In this document: piece by piece, positions 25,506 to 33,794 of the stretch | Position numbering within the stretch: the stretch's first letter is position 1 | Layout of the letters: every line of letters starts with the position of its first letter | Source: Aureivirga marina | GTDB taxonomy: Bacteria > Bacteroidota > Bacteroidia > Flavobacteriales > Flavobacteriaceae | NCBI RefSeq assembly: GCF_015767265.1 | Contig: NZ_JADPIB010000006.1 | Coordinates: 156,037 to 220,036, forward strand | Direction: 5' to 3' | DNA length: 64,000 nucleotides | The notes under the pieces: generated by a model | Seen by the model: only the letters and a program-made list of their open reading frames with translations | The model's database searches: none | Told to the model about the DNA's origin: nothing | Position numbers and translations under genes: made by a program

Positions 25506-26093
25506 ATGAAAAAATTATTATTAACAGCATTAATTGCATGTGGTGTTCAATTTGCAAATGCTCAAACGGAAAAAGGAGCTATTTTAATTGGAGCAGGTTC
25601 TAATTTTAATTTTAGTTCAACAAATTCAAAAGTTGATGTAGACGGAAATAAAACTGATATAGGTAAAACAACTCAATTTGGTTTAGAAGCAAAGGGAGGA
25701 TACTTTTTCATTGATAATTTAGCAGGAGGATTAAATCTTGGTTATGATTCTGAAACTATAAAACCAGAAATTGGAGATGATGTAAAAAGTTCTTCATTTT
25801 ATGTAGGACCATTTGCTCGTTACTATTTCGATTTAGATAAAATTAAGCCATTTGCAGAAGCAGGTTACAACTTTGGAACTGCAAAAGAAGAAGATGGAAA
25901 TACAACAACTGACTTTAATTTAAGCGGTTGGAATGTTGGAGTTGGAGCTGCATTTTTCTTAGGAAAATCTGCTTCTATTGACTTAGGTCTGCAATATGTC
26001 TCGAACACTTTAAAAGAAAAAGATAGTTCGAATGACGCCAAATTAATTAATTCTGGTGTTCAATTTAGTGGTGGATTTACTTTTTATTTATAG
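25506..26093 (+). CDS. Outer-membrane beta-barrel porin-like protein
   Basis: 195 residues from ATG 25506, which opens directly into the signal peptide MKKLLLTALIACGVQFANAQ; an upstream TTG would add an unlikely extension. The mature part consists of amphipathic beta-strands (GAILIGAGSNFNFS, GYFFIDNLAGGLNLGYD, SFYVGPFARYYFDLDKIKPF) and ends in VQFSGGFTFYL, with aromatic C-terminal residues typical of BAM substrates. It is similar in type to other small OmpW/PorT-like barrels. Ligand or role unknown. A possible -7-like CACTTTTG lies at 25465-25472. Confidence 0.8.
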   Translation: MKKLLLTALIACGVQFANAQTEKGAILIGAGSNFNFSSTNSKVDVDGNKTDIGKTTQFGLEAKGGYFFIDNLAGGLNLGYDSETIKPEIGDDVKSSSFYVGPFARYYFDLDKIKPFAEAGYNFGTAKEEDGNTTTDFNLSGWNVGVGAAFFLGKSASIDLGLQYVSNTLKEKDSSNDAKLINSGVQFSGGFTFYL

Positions 26094-26119
26094 GACTTAA
26101 AAATTTAGTCAAATTTTTT

Positions 26120-26148
26120 AAACTCAAGATTTACGTCTTGAGTTTTTT
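26120..26148 (+). terminator. Terminator after the porin-like gene
   Basis: Stem AAACTCAAGA/TCTTGAGTTT with a 6-base loop and T run. It also rules out a longer N-terminus for the next gene, because the frame upstream of 26180 runs through this hairpin. Confidence 0.85.
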
Positions 26149-26168
26149 TATTTCAAAAAATTCTTCAC

Positions 26169-26176
26169 TAATTTCG
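26169..26176 (+). promoter_or_regulatory. -7-like box directly in front of the TPR sensor kinase gene
   Basis: TAATTTCG differs from TAnnTTTG at one base and ends 3 bp before the ATG at 26180, so the transcript would begin at or near the start codon. Confidence 0.35.
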
Positions 26177-26179
26177 AGC

Positions 26180-28282
26180 ATGGAAAAAAAGCTACTCGTT
26201 TTCTTTTGCTTCTTCTACTCTGTTTTTCTTTTTTCACAAAATGAAAAGGGAAATGTTAGTTCTTCATTTTTTAAAACTGCCCATTTAAAATTAATTGGAG
26301 AAGAAAGTGACTCTATTTATCAAAAACTTCAGGAAATTTATCAATATTCATCAGAATATGATTCGAAAATTAAAGCTGTAAATGTTTTAGGACAATATCA
26401 TAATACACATCATAATATTGATTCTGCAAAATATTATAATTTAAAATTTATAGAATTAATTGGAAATCGAAAAGACATTTTATCCCAAAAAAGATTGACT
26501 TCCGCTTACAATACTCGTGCAATTACTTTACTAAATGAAGGTTTAATTGACGAATCGATAAAATGGCATATTGAGGGTTTAAAAATTGCTGAGAAAATTA
26601 ATTTTAAAGAGTATTATTTCAGACATTTAAATGGTTTAGCACTTTGTTACACGAATAAATTTGATGATAAAAAAGCTATTCCATATTTTGAAGAATGCCT
26701 GAATTATAAGGAAAAACCAACATTTATTATTGCTGCTTTGATTAATCTTGCATTGATTTTTACAGGAAATGAAGATTATGAAAAAGCAAATTCTTATTTA
26801 CAACGAGCGATTCAACTAAGTGAAAAAATTGAAAATATAAAAGGAATAATCATTGGGAATTTAAATCTTGGAGAAAACCTTTTACATCAAAAAGAATATA
26901 AAAAAGCATTAGAATATATAAATATTGCAAAAGAATATTCTACAGAAAATGATTTTCAAGCTTTCTATCTTGATATTTATCTATTGAAAGCAACTTTATT
27001 GCGAGAAATCGGAGAAATTCAGAAAGCAAAAGAAATTTTATGGACAATTTATCCAACAAGTTTAGAAAAGAAAGTTTTAGGAAAACAATTGCAAATTTTA
27101 CATCAATTAGAACTTTGCGAGGTTGCAGATAAAAACTTAGAAAAAGCCTATGATTATCTATTAAAACAAAATATTTTACAAGAAGAAATTGATGAATTAC
27201 AAGATAATGAAGAAATAAAAAAATTGGAAATCGAATTTGAAGCTTATCGAAAAGAAAAAGAAATTCATGAACTTCAAATGTTGAAAAAAGAAAAAGAATT
27301 AGTTATTCAGAATCAGAAAAAAGCATATCAAAATTTAGAATTAGAAAAACAATTAAAAGAACAATCTCAGAAATATGAAATTGATAAACTAAGTAATTTA
27401 TCCAAATTACAAAGTACAGAATTAGAGCTTTTACAGAAAAAAAGAATTCTCGAAAAGGAGAAAAATGCGAAAATGAAAATGATTCGTACGATTACAGTTA
27501 TTAGTATTTCAATTGTATTGATTTTCATTTTTATTCTGATTTATTTCTATTTAAAAAAATTAAAAACTAAAAATTTATTACACCAAAAACAGGAAATAAT
27601 TAATGCACAAAAAATAGAAAGTCTAATTAAAAATCAAGAAATTGAAATCATTAACGCTTCTTTGGAAGGAGAGAAAAAAGAAAGAGAAAGAATTGCGCAA
27701 GAATTACATGATACAATTGGTGGAAATATTGCTGCAATTAAATTGCAAATTGGAAATTTGATTCAAAAACACCAACGATGGAATTCAATTAGTACACAGA
27801 TAAATCATACTTACGAACAGGTTAGAAATTTATCGCATAGTTTAATGGAAAATCGAATTTATCAAGGAAAATTTTCAGAAACAATTGCAAATTATATACA
27901 AAATATAGAAAACTCTACAGAAATAGAATTTCATTTAAACTTATTCCCTGAATTTGAAATTAATGTTTTAGAAGAAAAATATTTGGTAGAAATTTATAAA
28001 ATTATTCAAGAATTAATAAGTAATACTTTGAAACATGCAAATGCGAAAAATGTAGAAATTCATATAACTTTGCATGATGATGAATTGAATTTTATCTATG
28101 AAGATGATGGAAAAGGCTTTGAATTGGAAGAATTCAATTCTGGATTAGGATTAAAAAGTATTGAAAACAGAACAACAAAATTAGGTGGAATTGCAAATTT
28201 GGACGCACATCCAAAGCGTGGATTTACTTTTTCTTTTACAATTCCGCTAAAAAAACAACACAAAATTATTCATGAAATATAA
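26180..28282 (+). CDS. TPR-containing sensor histidine kinase (NarL-type, HisKA_3)
   Basis: 700 residues. A signal peptide (MEKKLLVFFCFFYSVFLFSQ) precedes a periplasmic helical TPR region with ALINLALIFTGNEDYEKANS and NLGENLLHQKEYKKALEY. A coiled coil follows, then one membrane span (about 434-459). The cytoplasmic part has the dimerisation/phosphoacceptor motif RERIAQELHDTIGGN with H510, and a HATPase domain (QELISNTLKHANAKNVEIH, EDDGKGFE, GLGLKSIENR). It resembles HisKA_3 kinases that pair with LuxR-type regulators. It overlaps the response-regulator gene by 11 bp, so the two are translationally coupled. The signal is unknown. Confidence 0.92.
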   Translation: MEKKLLVFFCFFYSVFLFSQNEKGNVSSSFFKTAHLKLIGEESDSIYQKLQEIYQYSSEYDSKIKAVNVLGQYHNTHHNIDSAKYYNLKFIELIGNRKDILSQKRLTSAYNTRAITLLNEGLIDESIKWHIEGLKIAEKINFKEYYFRHLNGLALCYTNKFDDKKAIPYFEECLNYKEKPTFIIAALINLALIFTGNEDYEKANSYLQRAIQLSEKIENIKGIIIGNLNLGENLLHQKEYKKALEYINIAKEYSTENDFQAFYLDIYLLKATLLREIGEIQKAKEILWTIYPTSLEKKVLGKQLQILHQLELCEVADKNLEKAYDYLLKQNILQEEIDELQDNEEIKKLEIEFEAYRKEKEIHELQMLKKEKELVIQNQKKAYQNLELEKQLKEQSQKYEIDKLSNLSKLQSTELELLQKKRILEKEKNAKMKMIRTITVISISIVLIFIFILIYFYLKKLKTKNLLHQKQEIINAQKIESLIKNQEIEIINASLEGEKKERERIAQELHDTIGGNIAAIKLQIGNLIQKHQRWNSISTQINHTYEQVRNLSHSLMENRIYQGKFSETIANYIQNIENSTEIEFHLNLFPEFEINVLEEKYLVEIYKIIQELISNTLKHANAKNVEIHITLHDDELNFIYEDDGKGFELEEFNSGLGLKSIENRTTKLGGIANLDAHPKRGFTFSFTIPLKKQHKIIHEI

Positions 28283-28916
28283 TTTATTAATTGCTGATGA
28301 TCATAATTTATTTGTAGATGGATTGCATAAAATTTTGAAAATAGAAGATGAATTTCGAATTCTTTACACAGCAAATAATGGAAAAAAATTGGTGAAATAT
28401 GTTGATATCAATCAAAATGAACCAATCGATTTATTGATTTGTGATATGTCGATGCCTGAAATGAATGGTATGGAAGTCAATAATTATATCAAAAAAAAAT
28501 ATCCAGAAATCAAAGTTTTAATGGTTAGCATGCATTTAGAAGGGCGAATAATCAGCCAGTTAATTGATGCAAAAGTAGATGGATATATTCCAAAAAATGC
28601 TGAAATTTCGGAACTTTTAAAAGCTATAAAAACCATTTTAAAAGGAGAAAAATATTTTTCACAAGAAGTAAAAAATATTTTCTTGGATTATAATATTAAT
28701 TCCAAAAACACACAAGAAATTAAATTGACAAAAAGAGAAATTGATGTTTTAAAATTGATTTCACAAGAATTTACAACTTTAGAAATTGCAGAAAAACTTT
28801 TTATAAGTAAACACACTGTGGAAAGTTATCGTAAAAATATTATGGCAAAAATCAATGCTAAAAATATAGCAGGGTTAACCAAATATGCAATTAAAAAAGG
28901 CTATATTGAGTGTTAA
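28272..28916 (+). CDS. NarL/FixJ-type LuxR-family response regulator
   Basis: 214 residues. The receiver domain has the acidic pocket (IADDHNLFVDG), phosphoacceptor D58 in LLICDMSMPEMNG, and a conserved lysine in YIPKNAE. The C-terminal LuxR/GerE HTH is LTKREIDVLKLISQEFTTLE followed by IAEKLFISKHTVESYRKNI. Its start lies inside the end of the kinase gene, so the pair forms a classic two-component system. Target genes are not evident. Confidence 0.95.
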   Translation: MKYNLLIADDHNLFVDGLHKILKIEDEFRILYTANNGKKLVKYVDINQNEPIDLLICDMSMPEMNGMEVNNYIKKKYPEIKVLMVSMHLEGRIISQLIDAKVDGYIPKNAEISELLKAIKTILKGEKYFSQEVKNIFLDYNINSKNTQEIKLTKREIDVLKLISQEFTTLEIAEKLFISKHTVESYRKNIMAKINAKNIAGLTKYAIKKGYIEC

Positions 28917-28962
28917 AAAAGCATTCAAATTATTGCTAAAAGAACAAGAAAAATTAAAAAAT

Positions 28963-30186
28963 ATGATATGCACATTTTATTCCCATCAAATGGGATTTGA
29001 AAAAGTCAAAAGTACTTTACAACAAATTTTTCCGAAAGGAAACATTACAACCTCAACAGAAGATGATTTTCAAATTATCAAATTAGAAAACAAAGGAGGA
29101 TTATTTAAAAGCGCTACAAAAATCAAATTTTCTTACAGAGAAAGAGAGCAACCAAACTATTTTATTCCTCAAGAAGAAAAAGGAAATTTAACTTCCAATT
29201 TGCGTGGACTTTTTAATTATGTTCAAAACCTCCCTTCCTCTAATGAAGAAATTCAAAGTCGTTTTTTGTATCGAATTCAAGCCGTAAATAGTGAATTTAC
29301 TTTGGTAGATGGAATTGGTAAAAAAGAACAAATTCAGCAATTAATTCAACAATTAGCTATTGAATTTAATGCTTTTCTTTTTGTTCAACCAAATACATTG
29401 ATTAGCAAATCTTCTGTGCAACATTTTGTAGATAAAAATTTAAATATAATCATTGATTCTCAAGGAAATTGTGAAATTGAAGATTTAGAAGTGAATATTG
29501 ATGCAAAATATTATGATCAGAATCAAAATAATCTAACTGAAGATCAATTAAATCGAAAAAAAACAAACGAACTTTTTTTAGCTGAAAACCATATAAAATT
29601 TAATAAAAAACTTCCTTGTGTGGAAGCTGAAGAAGAAGTTACTTTAAGAACACCAAAAGAAATCGCAACAAGAGCAAGTATTTTAATTTCTTTGAATTTT
29701 ATAGCCTTTGATGCTGCAACTCCAGAACAGATAACTAATTTTCTAAAGAAAAATAATTTATGGGAATTTGTAACAGAAGGTGAAAAAGATTTTATTGAAA
29801 ATCCAACAGCAGAAAAGAAAAGTTTACAAACTTGGAAATGTGAGTGTATTTGGACTTTGTTATGGGCAATTAACAAAGTAAATGATTTAGGTTCGCCAAA
29901 TGCAATGTGTCAATTAGATTCTATTCCAAAAGAAAATTATCCTCTTTCAAATGCACAAGAAGTAACAAATTATATCAATTCAATTACGGAAACTAGGAAT
30001 AAATCGGAAATTTTAGATTTAAACGATTTATATTATCGCTATGAATGGGCTTGTGTAGATGCAAGAATTAAAAATGAAACAGTAGAAAATTTAAATCCAA
30101 GTGTAGTTTATGAAAGACATTATGCTTTAAATTGGTTGATAAATTATAGAAATCAAGAATGGGATGCTGTAACTTGTGATACATAA
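28963..30186 (+). CDS. DUF4272 domain-containing protein
   Basis: 407 residues from ATG 28963. An upstream ATG at 28885 is in frame but lies inside the response-regulator gene. The C-terminal half fits DUF4272: RTPKEIATRASILISLNFIA, a WKCECIWTLLWAINK core, YYRYEWACVDARI, and VVYERHYALNWLINYRNQEW near the end. The N-terminal half (about 1-180) has mixed alpha/beta character. DUF4272 proteins occur widely in bacteria and have no established function. The protein has no signal peptide and should be cytoplasmic. A bidirectional terminator follows. Confidence 0.75.
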   Translation: MICTFYSHQMGFEKVKSTLQQIFPKGNITTSTEDDFQIIKLENKGGLFKSATKIKFSYREREQPNYFIPQEEKGNLTSNLRGLFNYVQNLPSSNEEIQSRFLYRIQAVNSEFTLVDGIGKKEQIQQLIQQLAIEFNAFLFVQPNTLISKSSVQHFVDKNLNIIIDSQGNCEIEDLEVNIDAKYYDQNQNNLTEDQLNRKKTNELFLAENHIKFNKKLPCVEAEEEVTLRTPKEIATRASILISLNFIAFDAATPEQITNFLKKNNLWEFVTEGEKDFIENPTAEKKSLQTWKCECIWTLLWAINKVNDLGSPNAMCQLDSIPKENYPLSNAQEVTNYINSITETRNKSEILDLNDLYYRYEWACVDARIKNETVENLNPSVVYERHYALNWLINYRNQEWDAVTCDT

Positions 30187-30194
30187 AATATTTG

Positions 30195-30228
30195 AAAAAG
30201 CTACTTTATTATAGAAGTAGCTTTTTTA
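30195..30228. terminator. Bidirectional terminator between the DUF4272 and vWA genes
   Basis: Stem AAAAGCTACTT/AAGTAGCTTTT with an 8-base loop, serving both convergent genes. Confidence 0.9.
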
Positions 30229-30232
30229 CATT

Positions 30233-31810
30233 TTATTTCACACGAACTTCCTCTAATAAAGTTTTGATATGATTTTCATTAGTAACTGAAACATAATTTC
30301 CATTTCCACTTTTGGAAAGTTTTTTTAAGTTCTCATTAGCTTTATTTGGTTCTCCAAAATTGAAAACTGAAAATTGGATTTTTTCATTTTGAGCTTTTAC
30401 TTTTTCATAAATTTTAGTTGGTAATTTAAAACTACCATCAGTTATCATAATAATTCGCGTATTTTCAAGATTATCATATTTTTTATTTGCCAAATTATAT
30501 GCTTTTTCTATTCCTTTTAAAACATTTGTTCTTCCATTTGTTTGAAGTTTTAATAACTTTTTCATCGCTTTGGAATCTGTAAATGATTTTCTTTCAAAAA
30601 GAATTTTTGCATTATCTGAATATAAAACAACTGTAAAAACATCTTCATTTCGCATAATTGAAGAAACTTTTTGTATTGCATCTTTAAACAAAGGCAATCT
30701 TTCCTTCTTTTTCATACTTCCAGAAACATCCAACAACAAAATCAAATTATTTTTCTTAAAACCTTCCATCGTTAAATCCTCAGAAACTTCATTTAAAAAT
30801 GCTTCTTCATTTGAATTTAATTCAGGAACTTCTACATAAAATTTCTTATAAACTTGCTTCATTAAATAAGCTGGAGCAACTTTATGATTAGAAGCAATAG
30901 AAGCTTTGTTTGTAAATTCATTGTAATAATTTTGCATGTTAAAAAATTCTATTAAAGCTGAATTATAAAAACTTCTACGAGAAAATGTTTCTGGATCTTT
31001 TAAAACATCTGAAACAAAAGCTTGACCGAATCTATGGAAAATGAAAAAATACGAATGTACATCTCCTCCTTCACTTGGATATTTTCTAATTCCTTCTAAT
31101 AAAGTCGTTTTATTTTCTTCAATTTCTTTTAAAAGATCATCTACTTTCGATACATATTCTTTGGCTTCTTTAGTTTTATTTTCTTTTAAAAATGTCAATA
31201 CTACTTCTGATTCTTCCAAAATTTGATTCATCAAATCTCCACATTTATACCATGAATTTGAAGTATCTTTAATTGGATAATCTAGTAATAATTCACGAAG
31301 TTGACTTTGTATTTTTTCAACTAAAGTAGTATGATTATGTGCATTTTCAATTAATTTAATCACATTCTCTCCTACAGCTTTTCTATTTTCTTTTGTCGAT
31401 AAAATGTCTTGTGTTTGTACAACCAAAGTAGCATTTAATTCAATTTCTTCATTTTGCAATTTTTCTAATTCTTGCAATTCTTTTTCAATTAAAGCTGCCC
31501 ATTTTCCAGGTAAATATTGAACATTTTCTTTTGCTTTTATAAATCGATTTTTTTTGATAAAAATATTAAACTTATACTTTGGAAATTTGCTAATTCTTGT
31601 CGATCTCTTCTCAAATAAATTTTTGGTGTAATAATCTCCATAAAAATGATTTTTATTTCGAGTTTTATAAGTGTGCATATTCACTCCTTCTACAATAATA
31701 TTCACAATTGGAACCAATGTCTTCCTTGAATAAGTTGTAGGTTTCTGTGCAAATGAACAAATAGAAATTTGTGTGAATATTATAAATAATAGAAATGATT
31801 TTTGGAACAT
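30233..31810 (-). CDS. Secreted von Willebrand factor A (vWA) domain protein
   Basis: 525 residues from ATG 31810, which begins the signal peptide MFQKSFLLFIIFTQISICSFAQ. An upstream in-frame start would add 15 residues, but a -7 box lies at 31853-31860, so the longer frame would lie partly outside the transcript. The middle is long and helical (about 55-320). A C-terminal vWA domain shows the MIDAS motif DVSGSMKKKERLPLF, TNGRTNVLKGI and IIMITDGSFKLP. vWA domains bind metal and mediate protein interactions. It is likely periplasmic or surface associated. Partner unknown. Confidence 0.8.
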   Translation of the reverse strand: MFQKSFLLFIIFTQISICSFAQKPTTYSRKTLVPIVNIIVEGVNMHTYKTRNKNHFYGDYYTKNLFEKRSTRISKFPKYKFNIFIKKNRFIKAKENVQYLPGKWAALIEKELQELEKLQNEEIELNATLVVQTQDILSTKENRKAVGENVIKLIENAHNHTTLVEKIQSQLRELLLDYPIKDTSNSWYKCGDLMNQILEESEVVLTFLKENKTKEAKEYVSKVDDLLKEIEENKTTLLEGIRKYPSEGGDVHSYFFIFHRFGQAFVSDVLKDPETFSRRSFYNSALIEFFNMQNYYNEFTNKASIASNHKVAPAYLMKQVYKKFYVEVPELNSNEEAFLNEVSEDLTMEGFKKNNLILLLDVSGSMKKKERLPLFKDAIQKVSSIMRNEDVFTVVLYSDNAKILFERKSFTDSKAMKKLLKLQTNGRTNVLKGIEKAYNLANKKYDNLENTRIIMITDGSFKLPTKIYEKVKAQNEKIQFSVFNFGEPNKANENLKKLSKSGNGNYVSVTNENHIKTLLEEVRVK

Positions 31811-31852
31811 AATTTGGTTTTCTTTAATCTTATCTTTTAAAATAAAGGGTCT

Positions 31853-31860
31853 CAAAGATA
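31853..31860 (-). promoter_or_regulatory. -7 promoter box for the vWA gene
   Basis: The minus strand reads TATCTTTG (TAnnTTTG), placing the transcription start near 31849, downstream of the alternative start codon at 31855. This supports ATG 31810. Confidence 0.55.
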
Positions 31861-32056
31861 AAATATTGTTTTCAATCTATGTTTTTTCTTTTGTTTAAAC
31901 AAATTTCTGATTAATTGTATTTAATTCTTTTAATTTTCTTTCAAATTTAAACTTACCCCCTGAAAACAGGGTGAAAAATTCTACTATTTCAAGTGTATTA
32001 TAACTTTTAATAATTCTAGAATTTTGTATTCAACAAAAACTAAAAAAACACTCAAC

Positions 32057-32467
32057 ATGGGATTAAAAGAAAAAAGAGCGATACAAAATTTTAAAGAAAC
32101 AAAATTTGAAGATTTAAAAACAGAAGTTTTAAACACTTTAGGATTTGAAGTTCCTATGGAAGTAGAATGGGATTCTTTAGCAAAGGATACAAAAGTAGAT
32201 TTATATAGAGAAGCAATTCCTGCTATTTATTTTCAGCCACAAATTGAAACTTTTAAGGACATTTGTCAGGATGATTTAGGGAAAGAAGCGATGAAAGAAG
32301 TTTTAAAGAAAATTGTCATTAAAAATGAAAATGATATTTGGTCGGCAACAAAATGGGCTAAATTCGAAGATGGAGTATTAACTCTTGATCATGAAACTAC
32401 TTCAAATATGGGGAATGTAGAGGATCGAATTTATTATCTAAAGGAATTATTAGAGAACGCGCTTTAA
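32057..32467 (+). CDS. Hypothetical protein, 136 residues
   Basis: Starts at ATG 32057 (MGLKEKRAIQNFKETKFEDL). The sequence is acidic, helical and soluble, with tryptophans in EVEWDSLAKDTK and IWSATKWAKFED. I do not recognise a family. No signal peptide or membrane segment. It stands alone on the plus strand between a divergent vWA gene and two further orphan genes; a weak hairpin follows it at 32488. It may be a small cytoplasmic regulator or stress protein, but nothing in the sequence decides this. Confidence 0.6.
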   Translation: MGLKEKRAIQNFKETKFEDLKTEVLNTLGFEVPMEVEWDSLAKDTKVDLYREAIPAIYFQPQIETFKDICQDDLGKEAMKEVLKKIVIKNENDIWSATKWAKFEDGVLTLDHETTSNMGNVEDRIYYLKELLENAL

Positions 32468-32487
32468 TAATTTGTAATTGATTTTTT

Positions 32488-32518
32488 ACCATCGAGTTTT
32501 CAACTTGATGGTTCTTTT
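32488..32518 (+). terminator. Likely terminator after the 136-residue hypothetical gene
   Basis: Stem ACCATCGAGTT/AACTTGATGGT with a 3-base loop (one G·T pair), followed by TCTTTTG. The T tract is short. Confidence 0.6.
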
Positions 32519-32541
32519 GCATTCTATATTTTTCATTTCTG

Positions 32542-32660
32542 AGAAAGTTTAAACCAAATAAATACAGAAGAATTTGAAAGAGAAAATTTTGTCTTTGTTC
32601 ATATTTTATAATGGGGGTTATAAAATTAAAATCATCTCTTATTGGCTGTTTAAACTTTCT
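32542..32660. repeat. 13-bp inverted repeat pair upstream of an orphan gene
   Basis: AGAAAGTTTAAAC at 32542-32554 and its exact complement GTTTAAACTTTCT at 32648-32660, 93 bp apart. The second copy ends 17 bp before the ATG at 32678. In DNA this AT-rich a match of this size could occur by chance about once per window, so a regulatory or mobile origin is only a possibility. Confidence 0.4.
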
Positions 32661-32677
32661 GAATTTCCAAAAAAACT

Positions 32678-33094
32678 ATGGCGAAACCAAAATTAGGAAT
32701 GAACATTCATCAATATATTGGTAAAGATGGTTCTATTCCATTTAAAGTAAAAATTCTTCCAATTGGAGAAAAATCAGAAGGAGATGTTTTAATAGAATTT
32801 CGAGATATTGAAGATACTTTAAATTGTAAAGTTTATCGATATAAAAAAGAAATTTTATTTAAAGACATGATGGAAATAAAATATCAATATACAACAAGTG
32901 AAGTTGTTGGAAAAGATAGTTTTACACCCATAATTATTCATCAAACAGCAGAGGAAACAAAAATTCTTGTTCGCTTCTTAGAAGATGATTTATGGAAAGC
33001 TATATATCCTAAAATATTCCAGCAAAATTTAGATCCATTTTTTATGTATAAATATTATATGGAGCAAGTTTTTTGTAAAAAAGTAAGACGTTAA
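32678..33094 (+). CDS. Hypothetical protein, 138 residues
   Basis: MAKPKLGMNIHQYIG opens a soluble beta-rich protein (KIPIG-type strands, KYQYTTSEVVGKD, IIIHQTAEETKILVRFLEDD). A C-terminal helix carries basic residues and one cysteine. I do not recognise the family. It is 3 bp upstream of the next gene, so the two are almost certainly co-transcribed and may act together. No export signal was found. The upstream 120 bp contains a 13-bp inverted repeat. Confidence 0.6.
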   Translation: MAKPKLGMNIHQYIGKDGSIPFKVKILPIGEKSEGDVLIEFRDIEDTLNCKVYRYKKEILFKDMMEIKYQYTTSEVVGKDSFTPIIIHQTAEETKILVRFLEDDLWKAIYPKIFQQNLDPFFMYKYYMEQVFCKKVRR

Positions 33095-33097
33095 ATT

Positions 33098-33472
33098 ATG
33101 TATGAAGTAAAACATTTAATCATCGCTTTAGAAAGATGTGAAAAAGCAGCAGCTCATTTTTCTGAAAATCATAGAATTCACCAAGGTTTAAGGTTAAAAA
33201 AATCCTATAAAAAACTAATTGATATCATCGAATATAATTTTCATTATTCTGAAGATGTAGATCGAGAAAAATTGATGGATTTGTTATTTTTTGTAGAAGA
33301 TTGGATTCACAATTTTGACAATGAAGTAAAAAATTTAGATTCAAAAAATTTAGATGTAGAAATCCAATTACCAACTTTTACACATGCAATTTCTTTCCCA
33401 ACAGAATATATTCAAAATTTGAAAGCTGAATTTGATGCACCAGGTTGGCATCACGATACGCCAAGATGGTAA
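33098..33472 (+). CDS. Hypothetical protein, 124 residues
   Basis: A soluble helical protein (MYEVKHLIIALERCEKAAAH, then LRLKKSYKKLIDIIEYNFHY). The C-terminus is unusual and His/Trp/Pro rich (DAPGWHHDTPRW), which might bind a metal. The family is not recognised. It follows the 138-residue orphan with a 3-bp gap and is followed by a hairpin terminator, so the two genes form a bicistronic unit. No signal peptide or membrane span. Confidence 0.6.
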   Translation: MYEVKHLIIALERCEKAAAHFSENHRIHQGLRLKKSYKKLIDIIEYNFHYSEDVDREKLMDLLFFVEDWIHNFDNEVKNLDSKNLDVEIQLPTFTHAISFPTEYIQNLKAEFDAPGWHHDTPRW

Positions 33473-33794
33473 TTGTTGTAATTTTAGAAAGTACGCAGTA
33501 ATAAACTCAAAATCTCTTTAGTCATTACTGTTGTACTTTTCTTTTTTAAAAACTTACCAAAAAAACCATTTCCTACTTCCTTTTAGCATTAAATATAAAC
33601 TTCCTAAAATGTCGAAAAATCTCAAAACGACGTAAAATACCAAAAAAGCTTACAAAAATTACCATTTTTATTATTAAAAACATTTCTCTAATTTCGATTA
33701 TAATTATGCTATAAAACAGAGTTTTAACTAATAATTTATTAGTACACTGATAAAATAACTTCAACTTATTTTATTAATTTAATCAAAATTGAAA
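33473..33794. other. 322-bp intergenic region before the methyltransferase gene
   Basis: It begins with the terminator of the preceding pair (33488-33547). The rest is AT-rich, with a small stem ATAAAATAA/TTATTTTAT (33750-33774) and a TAATTTCG motif near 33692. No small gene was accepted here. Confidence 0.5.
33488..33547 (+). terminator. Terminator after the 124-residue hypothetical gene
   Basis: Two-part stem AAAGTAC-CAGTAAT pairing with ATTACTG-GTACTTT, with a small bulge and a loop of about 21 bases, followed by TTCTTTTTT. Confidence 0.6.

Noticed and set aside
26138..26179. TTG at 26138 as the start of the TPR kinase
   Set aside because: It lies inside the terminator of the preceding gene and the extension would precede the signal peptide. 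ATG 26180 is better.
28885..28962. ATG at 28885 as the start of the DUF4272 protein
   Set aside because: It lies inside the response-regulator gene and adds a lysine-rich extension not expected in the family. ATG 28963 follows the regulator stop.
33573..33764. 63-codon open frame on the minus strand in the spacer before the methyltransferase gene
   Set aside because: Low-complexity, no recognisable motif, and no promoter or terminator around it. The AT-rich DNA produces such frames by chance.
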